Source: Campanula takesimana (taxonomy: Eukaryota > Streptophyta > Magnoliopsida > Asterales > Campanulaceae). Taken from it: a stretch of DNA of 64,000 nucleotides. How positions within the stretch are numbered: position 1 is the first letter of the stretch; each line of letters begins with the position of its first letter. The position numbers and the translations under genes were made by a program. The notes beneath the pieces were generated by a model. The model made no database searches, was not told the origin of the DNA, and worked only from the letters and a program-made list of their open reading frames with translations. Positions 56,148-64,000 of this stretch are shown piece by piece. Where the stretch lies: the NCBI GenBank assembly GCA_026119855.1, contig JAOWBW010001584.1, forward strand, positions 124,001-188,000, given 5' to 3'.

Positions 56148-57011
56148 ATGTCTAGAGACACCAACAACTCATGCCGAAAGAATATGAGACAAACGGTATA
56201 TGAAGAAGAAAATATTACGTAGCGTGCGGATCAAGAAGGTAGCAAGAAAAGTCATAAACACTGTAAATATGTCCAGAGACACCAGTAATATATGGCCTAA
56301 AGAAATGAGACACACGATATATGAAGAAGAAAATCTTGCGGAGCGTGTGGATCAAGAAAGTATTCAAAACCAATGGGATATAGAGATGCTAAAACCTTGG
56401 GATCGTGGGGTTCGTAAGTGGTAACGTGAACGGTATATCAGGACGCTAGTGCCTCGGTATCGCGCAAGATACATGGGATAACGTGTTCGATTATATCGGG
56501 ATGGGCGCATCTCGGGATCAATTCATTTATTAATAAAGGATGTGTAACAGTTTCCTTAACCTGTAAATTAAGTTAATACGGCAGATTAATTTAATTTAGG
56601 ACATATAGTGGCTCCTCAACCTGTAAATTAATTTAATTTGGGAAATTAATTTAATTTGGGATTTATAGTGGCTCCTTTACCTTTATTTTTGTATGATTTA
56701 GTTTGATCATCGCTGGGGATAATGCATTTTGGTAATTTATAGGGGCATTCCGGGCCAGAATTCGTAAAATTTGGCGTTTCAAAATCCGGTTAAATATGAC
56801 TAAGGGCGTCAATTTTGGATTAAAAATAAGCTGGAGGGGTTAAAGTGTAAATTTTGGCCCCTGGAGGATAATGTGGCCGCGTGGCCAGTCCTGCTAAGTG
56901 GCCAGATTTTGTTCACGAGGATAGCCAAAAGAAGTACACGAGGGACGGCTGAGATGATGCCACGTCATCCAGAATGACTGGCCGCGCAGATGGTCTGTCC
57001 ATTTGACAGAT
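56148..57011. other. spacer upstream of the PMD gene
   Basis: Contains two related stretches (AGACACCAACAACTC and AGACACCAGTAATAT with GAGACA and ATATGAAGAAGAAAAT, 56154-56345) and a doubled ATTAATTTAATTTGGG near 56580-56665. GC-rich TGGCC words at 56873-56985 lie just upstream of a TATA box. It could be promoter DNA of the PMD gene or LTR remnant. Confidence 0.4.
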
Positions 57012-57019
57012 TATAAAAG
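57012..57019 (+). promoter_or_regulatory. TATA box of PMD gene
   Basis: TATAAAAG about 140 bp before the ATG at 57155, followed by a GA-repeat leader (GAGAGAGAGAGAG). Confidence 0.55.
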
Positions 57020-57154
57020 ACGAGAAGCCTCCATCTTGTTCTTCATTATTCTTCTTCATCTTGCCGAGAATATAGAGAGAGAGAGAGCAGCGATTTTGAG
57101 AGAGTTAAACACTTTTGTTGAGTGATTTTAGCGCGTTTTTGCTAATTTTGATCA

Positions 57155-58728
57155 ATGGAGGATCAATTTTTGTTCGCGCGTGGAGCAGAATTTGAGCAGG
57201 GTCAAGGCGCGGAGCCGCCTCTCAACGAGGAGAAACAATAAAGAAGGAGAATGGCGGCACGGAACTATCACCCCTATGAATGGCACTTTGTTATGTAAAA
57301 AATGTTTGAGTTGTACGTGGGACCCGACAAGCATTGGTCCAGAGGGAATATGGTGGAGACGACGGATGTAAGTACTCTTCTTTTTGGTATTTTTGTATTT
57401 TTTATACTTGTCGTATTTTTAAGATTGTTTATTTATTTTGGGTAATTAATCTATGTAGATTATTGTTGAATATTTGGGGACGGCAAATATATGCGTATAT
57501 TTAGAAAATAAAGCATGCATGTACACTTTATATTTTCACAACATTTAGCACATATTGGTAACGTACCTTTGCTGTGTTTACCTGTAGAGAAAGAGATCTC
57601 ACGGGTCCACCAAGTTGGTGGCAGAGATTTGGGCTATGCTGCCTCCAGGTGATGTGGTGAAGGATATGATTCATGCTCTGGGCTTTGGTCCGTTCTTCGA
57701 TGCCGTAGAGGTTATCCGTGGGACCCAGAAGGTGATGGGTCTGGCTGAGATCATGAGAGAGTATTGGTGGGACACCACGCACACGTTCCACTTCAGCTGG
57801 GGAGAGGTCACTATCACTCCCACTGACTCACTGCTATCACAGGGTTGCAGTTTACTGACGTGCCCTTGCCCTTTGATGAGGATTTTTCTGAGGACCCTCA
57901 TCGTCAGGTTAAGTTGATCAGGATGCACTTAGGACATGGTGTGAAGGGACACGGCTTTGAAGCGGGCTGACTGAGGACCTTGCTCGAAGGAGATATTCAG
58001 GGCTTCGTTGAGGGAGTCAGTGATGTTGACTGTTTGGTACGGGCTATTCTGTGGTATAGCCTGACGCAGACCCTTTTTCCTTGTGCTGGCACTTTCTGTC
58101 GGTTCTCTCTATTGGGTGCTTTGGCTAACTTGGAGCAGGCGAGCCAGGTGTCGTGGGGTGGAGCCGGCTTAGCAGAGATGTACAGAGCCTTGGATGTCTG
58201 CTCGAGGTCCAGCACCTCATCTTTCGATTGCTTTCAGTTCGCCTTCGAGGTACTTTCTGACTACTCCTTTTATTCCATGTCTGTCCTTCGTTTAGAACTG
58301 TTAGACTGAAATGTTGCTTCCTACAGGTGTGGGTTTATGAGATATTCCACATTGCTCCTTTTGGCATGCTTGGAGTGAAAGAGGTCCCGGTGATGCGGTT
58401 CTGGGCGAAGGGGAACCGTGCTGAGGGCCGTGGCAAGGCACGGAGGATGCCTGATTTGGAGGATTTTGCGGCGAAGTTGTGGGGTCCGCTTCATGAGGAT
58501 TTTTACCTCTTCCCTTGGTCGGAGAGAGTATTAGATGGGCTGGGCCATGTTTTGGAGTTTACAGCCTCAAGATGCTTCTTGGTGGGGCTGACTGGTGATG
58601 CCTTGTATTTGGGCGAGCGGTGTGTCGGCAGCATGGTGCGCATCCCAAGATATAAGCTCCAAGTGATCCGCCTCGGAACATGTTGTATCCTGCTACTTCT
58701 TCTTTGCGTTACCATCTATAAAGCATAA
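57155..58728 (+). pseudogene. plant mobile domain (PMD, aminotransferase-like) protein, decayed
   Basis: Exons 57155-57367, 57588-58249 and 58327-58728 with GT...AG borders. The first encodes MEDQFLFARGAEFEQ; exon 2 has the PMD signatures IHALGFGPFFD, REYWWDTTHTFHFSWGEVTIT and, after a frameshift near 57836, a block ending SWGGAGLAEMYRALD; exon 3 has VWVYEIFHIAPFG. PMD proteins are related to Arabidopsis MAIN/MAIL1, nuclear factors linked to silencing and meristem maintenance, and the domain is often carried by plant transposons. Defects: TAA at 57239-57241 and 57296-57298, the frameshift, and TGA at 57968-57970. It lies between Gypsy2 and old copia remnants, so it may have been carried by an element. 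Confidence 0.72.
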
Positions 58729-58739
58729 AATCTGAAAAA

Positions 58740-59379
58740 TAAAACATGAAAAATTTGGTCCTCCTTATTCCTTGGGTCCTAGGGTTAGCAGCTTTTTGGG
58801 ATCCGCACCTGTTTGACCTTAGGATCTTTACTTCCCTTGGCATTGGGTGTGAACCTTAAAAGACAATGAGCAGCACGATGACCATAATCAGCACAAATAG
58901 CAAAATGAATGAAACCTGGTTGTGGTTGCGGTTTTATAAACCCCTTACTATTCTTCAGTTTCTCATGTTTTACTGGGTCATCGGTTTTGGGATAATTGAC
59001 AGTATATTCCTTGAACCGACCTAGAGCGGTTTCATCACTCAATACTTCATTGTCAGCCTCAGCCGCTGTGGATTTTCTTTCCACTTAGAATCTTCCCAGT
59101 CTGGTTTTTAGGATACTCAAAGAAATAATTTTGCTTCTTAATTTCTTTCTTAGAGCCCTTTTTACCAACATGATTAACTTTGAGAATTTCATTGGTTTGT
59201 TTAGGGGGTAACACACCACCTTCGGCACAGAGGCAAGGACACTTGCACCCATCACTGGTTTGAACCCCAATCCACTTTTATCCGAAAATGGAATTGTGAA
59301 TTTAGGATTTGTTCCACAGTGACACCAGACTTATTCCACACATCAGTCACTTTTTGAAGGAATCCCTTTGTGCGGTTAG
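58740..59379 (-). pseudogene. degenerate retroelement gag fragment
   Basis: Minus-strand frames contain CADYGHRAAHC, a zinc-knuckle-like remnant with its first Cys missing, and lysine-rich stretches ending KQVRIPKSC. This resembles the gag/pol junction of copia elements. It borders the LTR at 59380, but no complete gene can be read. Confidence 0.45.
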
Positions 59380-60920
59380 TGTTGGGTTTTGAGGCAACAT
59401 GCGCAGCGGAAGAAAGCAATATGAAATAAACAAACCCTAAGCCCCAAGATCCATTCATGGTGATTAAATTAATAGAAAGATGAAATTTAGAATACTAACT
59501 GTAGTTGCGCGTTTAAATTTTCGGATCTCCAAATCTTCAAGTCTTCAAGCTTTAAGATTTGATCTCCTCATTCTTCAAGTTCTTCGGATTAGGATCACAG
59601 GAACACGAATGTGAGATGTTAAAACAAACATCCTCTATGTGTATCCACACGCGAACGAATATATAGAACGATTCTAGATCTGGATTGCTAGACCCATTAG
59701 AAAACACGCTTTTCTAATCTTCAAAGGCTATATGAATTTATTGGTGTTCTTGAGCTTTTGATTCATAATATAAACTCAAGAATATGTTTCTCAAACACAT
59801 GGAGGCTATCAATATTGATACAATATCAGATCAGGTTAATACCTTGTAAAAGAGGTGTATTTAAACTCAAAGGTCCTAAACCATTTAGGAAATTTAGTCC
59901 AAATCTCGTCAAAACCCAAATCAGGAAACACTAGCAGTTCTGGGGAGGAGGTCCGACCGGGTCACTTGAGTGGTCCGCCTGGGTCACCATGATGGTCCGA
60001 TCGGGTCATGACCTAGGTCCGGCCGGACCCTCCTTCCAGAAGTCTGTTTCCCGTTTTTTCCTTGATTCCGATTTTACGCTCTTTTACGCAATTCCAATTT
60101 TAGCCTTTTCTTGATTCGTTCTTTTGTGTGTGACCCCATAGGATTATATTAAGTTGGCAATGAGTCAAACCAAGTTCAAACCCATAAGTCATGAGCGGAC
60201 TCTAGCAAGCCATCATGACTACCAAATTAATATAACTTAACGACGTTCGTTCATCCTTATCGAACATATCACAATCCTTTTGTCACGCGATATCATATTG
60301 GACATAAGTCATGGTCCAAGTCAACTTATGTTGTCCAATGCTTTCTCGATCCCGAGTAGATTGATATGAGCAAATGACATTGAACAGTTCAATTCATTTG
60401 GGTATGGCCATACACTATCATCAATCTCACTCATCGAGAGGCCAAGCAGATATCTCTCTTGAGAGAGGGACAAATCCTATTTTGACTTATCATTCTTCCC
60501 TACATGAATCCGATTATGCCAATCGTAGCCTTTATAACCACCCGGTTAAGGGTAGCGTTTGAGTACGTCAAACATAATGTTTATCATGCGGAAGACTATG
60601 ATAATCTCAGGTCTAAGGATAAATGATATAACTATATGAGATTTTACTATGACATTTGACCATGACATAAATCTCATAACGGGTCATGTCCAGTACGTGT
60701 TCACCAACAAGTACCCATAAGCTTAATTTGTATCATATACACATGATCATCATATGATCATCAATTTAACTTATACTAGTTCTTCATAAGTACTAGGGAC
60801 GGGGATTATTATAATAAACATGTTAAACTTATAATAGTCCAGAGCTGTTATCTCCATAACAAATGAGAACATGATGCAATGTAAGGCCTTTCTCAAGGGC
60901 CTAGGGCATAATCTCCAACA
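59380..60920 (-). repeat. LTR related to copia A (1.54 kb)
   Basis: TGTTGGGTTTTG...CTCCAACA on the plus strand, similar along its length to the copia A LTRs (AACATGCGCAGCGG, TCCACACGCGAACGAAT, GTGTGTGACCCCATAGG). The minus strand to its right starts with the polypurine tract AAGTGGGAGAT, so it is the 3' LTR of a minus-strand element extending right. Its cassette at 59950-60029 ends in the palindrome GGTCCGGCCGGACC. Confidence 0.85.
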
Positions 60921-61705
60921 ATCTCCCACTTGCATTAGGCCCAAACAATGCATATCCAATACCATTGAGCTTAGCTTATGACCAACATAACAGCATGTGG
61001 AGAATCTTATGTAGGAAGATTATCCTTGTTATTATCATAAGGTATTTTTCATATTTTTACATCTCCCATGTCAATGATTTCTCGTAGAGATGGAAATGTC
61101 TGAGTGTGTGTTTGGATCATAAATGAGCCTTTGGCACCTTAGCTTGTGGAATAACCATTATTTCACAATAAAGGTCCATAGGATTATAGTACTAGAAAAT
61201 ATTTCTAGTTTTACTAATAACATCTATATTCAAACAACTCCCTTAGTTACAAACTCTTGTAACTAAATACTCAATTTTATTCGTAGAATAATTTATAGTG
61301 TATTTGCTTGGAACTATTCAAACTAATAGCACTCACTTTAAACATATGTTTATACTGCGATTTAAATTACACTTGTCGATGTGGAAGCATGCATCTATGT
61401 AACCATTTACTAGATCATCTCCCATGCCAACAACCATCAAGAATGCATCCTTAGTTCTTCTCAAGTACATAAGGACATTCTTGACCACTATCTAGTGACT
61501 TTCACTAGGATATGATTAGTATGTTCTCATCATACTCTAAGTATACGAGTTATCCCGTCTAAGTACATAATATGACATACATGATAGATTCATTTGCCGA
61601 GGCATACGGAATCCTAATCATGTATTCTTTCTCATTAGTATTCCACTAAGACTAAGTCTTGCCAAGAATATTGTCATTAGACAACTTTGCAAGTTCTTCT
61701 CTAAG
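60921..61705 (-). pseudogene. degenerate copia pol 3' end
   Basis: Clearly homologous to the copia A region 26680-27450 (shared ATCTCCCACTTGCA, GATTTCTCG, CATGCATCTRTGTAACCA, GACATACATGAT) but with many substitutions and no frame left. Probably the RNase H/RT end of the element whose 3' LTR is 59380-60920, cut off at 61705 by the next element. Confidence 0.75.
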
Positions 61706-63120
61706 TGTTGGGTATGCCCACTTATATCTCAGATTCAATGTAATAGGATTGATTAGATTTGATTGATCCATCACCTAAGTTTTATTTCATGGACTTAAGA
61801 CCCACATGTAAGAAGTATTTATACTTCATTTTTTAGGTAGTCCATTGTAATAGAATAGGCTTAGGAATAGGGCAAGAAGATCAAGATTCAAGAAAATCAC
61901 ACTTTGAGTTTCAGCCACGCGCTCATGCGCCTCAATAGGTACGCGCATGTGTATGCTCCTAGCATCACTCATATGCCCAGATGGCTCAACCGCGCACATG
62001 ACTATGCGTCTAGCATAAGTCATGCGCCTCCTTGGCTCAACGCGCAACAATGTTGATTTAAGCACTCAGTGATTTATTGAAGATTCGAATACTTGAAGAA
62101 GATTCAAACTATGCCAATGATCCAACGGTGGTTAAATAACACATATGCACCCGTATCTAAGGACACCTGTCCATAACAGTCATATTTGTGTTATGTGTTT
62201 AACGGCTATAAAAGGACACGTGCTCCACTCAATGAGCGACAGCACATCCGTCCTTTTTCTGACTCACCAAGGATTTCCAACGGCTAGTTTTTTGGGCTCT
62301 CCTATAAATACCCCATAACTTCAACCATTTGAAGTTGCTAAGCATTTTCAAGAATTTATCTCTCAAGCATTTGTTGAAGATTTGAAGATTGCCTTTGATT
62401 TACCAGAATTCTCAAGAACATCTTCATACCTTCATCCTTAGCCCAGATCCTCAAGGAAAAACACTTTAGTTTTCTTGTGCTCTCAATCTCAAAGATCTAA
62501 AGAGTCTTGAATCTAAAATCACACACGCACCTCTTTAAGTTTGATCACTTAGATCTTTCTTTTAGAGATACACCGGTTATTTTCTAGGATTTGTCCTTTC
62601 ATAGAATATTAGATCTTGAGTTTGTGTATAAGCTCAAACGATTGTAATTTTGTAACACTCACTCATTATATAAGATCTTCATTAGAAATCCAAGACTAAC
62701 CATCTTGGTAGAGGACGTAGATCATTTTCCCGATCGAACCTCTCCAAATAGCGCGTACTTACTATCTTGCTATTTCTTTCAAGTCATATCATATCTAACT
62801 ATTTGATTGTTTATTCACTGTAGATTGATTGATTGAACTGTGTTGTGTTTGTTATATCATTTGCCTTAGTTTCTTATTTCACTCACTTTGAGCCAAAATA
62901 CTTAGAGTGTGTGCGCCCCCTTTATCATACTTTGCGCCTATTTACATTACTAAATTCCGCTGTGCATTTCACTCACTCACTTAGGCGCATATCATAACGC
63001 TTACTTGATAAAGTGCGCATTTGCAATTGAGTTTTTCAAGGGTATGAAAAGAATTTTAAAACAGCTATTCACCCCCCTTCTAGCTATTTTTCATACCCTT
63101 GTTGTCCTTTGGGACCAACA
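61706..63120 (+). repeat. 5' LTR of a plus-strand copia element
   Basis: 1,415 bp, TGTTGGGTATGCC...GGACCAACA, followed by a primer-binding site. TATA box TATAAAAGG at 62207-62215. A GCGC-rich duplicated stretch (61917-62050, repeating CGCGCA, CTAGCAT, CATGCGCC and GGCTCAAC with a period near 66) lies 160-290 bp upstream of the TATA box. Confidence 0.85.
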
Positions 63121-63122
63121 AG

Positions 63123-63134
63123 TGGTATCAGAGC
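63123..63134 (+). other. primer-binding site
   Basis: TGGTATCAGAGC two bases after the LTR; initiator-Met tRNA site. Confidence 0.92.
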
Positions 63135-63193
63135 AAACACCTTTATAAAACACTTTTGTTTTTCAAGCTTAACAGCTTGGGTGCCGATTCTAA

Positions 63194-64000
63194 ATGGCAA
63201 ACTCAAAACCCATGGCAACTGCAAACTACACTCACGTTCCGGTCTTTGATGAAGATCATTTTGACGTGTGGAAATTCAACATATTGACCCATCTCAACTC
63301 AATCGACGAAAGGCTCTATGACACCGTAGTTTATGGACCTTACATTCCGGTTAAAGCGAATTAAAATCCACACACCAACGCTGCTCAACCGAAAATTTTT
63401 AAACCGAGGGAAGAATGGACTGAGGAAGAAACAAGAAGAGTTGCAAATGACGGAAAAGCAAGAAACATTCTCCTAAGCACTCTAAGCACGGCTATGAAAC
63501 AACAAGTCATGCATTGTGCTACTACTAATGAGCTATGGGATGCCATTGGAGAGCATATAAAAGGAGATACCGTTTGCAAGGAGAACAATAGATACGAAGT
63601 ACAAAGAGATTCAACAATTTCTCTCAACTCCCCGGAGAAACCTTAAGACAAACTTATGAACGCTTTTGTGAAATTATCAATCTATGTATTTCACTTGGCA
63701 TGAAGTTTTCAAACAAAGATTTGAATGTCAATTTTCTCCAAGCTTTTGGATCAAGATACCTACATAAATCTAGCGCTCTTGAAGACGTTGGAACTTTGGA
63801 TGATTGGACTTTAAGGAACCTTTATGCTAATCTTAAAGTTTATGAGCTCAAACTTCAGCGAATTAGTGAAACTGAAGGAAAATCAAAATCTGTTGCAATG
63901 GTGGCGCATAGAGAGGAAGCCCAACCTTTTGCGCCTGCGCCTATTCAGAAAGAGAAAAGTTCCGATCCCCAAATTTCTACTTCTGAGCTATTGGACATGG
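63194..64000 (+). pseudogene. copia gag, partial and broken; runs off the window
   Basis: Starts MANSKPMATANYTHVPVF at 63194, with the copia gag features FDVWKFNILTHL and TTNELWDAIGEHIKG. TAA at 63362-63364 interrupts it; the frame changes near 63600 and again near 63630, then continues as LRQTYERFCEIINLC to the window end. The nucleocapsid, protease and pol would follow outside. The gag type is that of long-LTR copia elements; clade not assigned. Confidence 0.78.

Noticed and set aside
59252..59458. Minus-strand 68-codon open frame
   Set aside because: It crosses the LTR boundary at 59380 and has no domain.

Overview
This 64-kb window is nuclear DNA of a flowering plant: AT-rich, intron-containing, and built almost entirely from plant transposable elements. 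I see no intact host gene. All identifications come from reading the sequence and from family knowledge; no database was searched. A 100-bp N block at 23057-23156 is an assembly gap of unknown true size.

Layout. 1-3332: 3' part of an LTR retrotransposon (broken coding region plus a 1,143-bp LTR). 3590-4725: a repeat full of TGTGAAATC words. 4843-5102: a Stowaway-type MITE. 5568-20489: a CACTA (En/Spm) transposon bounded by CACTACTAGAAA termini and an AAT duplication. It carries a damaged tnpD/TNP2 transposase (6824-9721) and a damaged tnpA-type gene (16437-18715), and it has been invaded by a 5.2-kb minus-strand Ty1/copia element with identical 228-bp LTRs (10457-15658), a Stowaway MITE (9858-10039) and a Mutator-like MITE (18768-19819). 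20809-21321: a solo LTR. 21926-23056: GAGC-rich and AT/GT tandem repeats running into the gap. 23157-24031: a truncated LTR.

24032-35043: remains of a plus-strand retroelement with several GGGGGAG tracts, into which a nearly intact minus-strand copia (25235-33582, LTRs almost identical, one stop codon) and a TRIM (33590-34143) are placed. 35044-39376: AT-rich DNA with MITEs, a LINE fragment, a strong fold-back and a second Mutator-like MITE. 40740-41888: part of another minus-strand LTR element. 42022-56147: a Ty3/gypsy element (Gypsy2) whose 5' LTR is split by a larger chromovirus-type gypsy (Gypsy1, 42040-50677); a further Gypsy2 pol tail just upstream points to a tandem retroelement array. 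57012-58728: a decayed plant-mobile-domain (PMD) gene with TATA box and introns. 58740-61705: old copia remnants with a 1.54-kb LTR. 61706-64000: the 5' LTR, primer-binding site and start of gag of a plus-strand copia that leaves the window.

The elements give a relative chronology by nesting: the CACTA element predates its copia guest; Gypsy2 predates Gypsy1; the plus-strand element at 24-35 kb predates the copia A/TRIM block. The most unusual pattern is that several unrelated LTR promoters carry a short cluster of GC-rich palindromes (often centred on CGGCCG, with different arms in each family) some 20-200 bp upstream of the TATA box. A second is a pair of duplicated hairpins in the copia A leader whose stem differs by a compensatory base-pair change.
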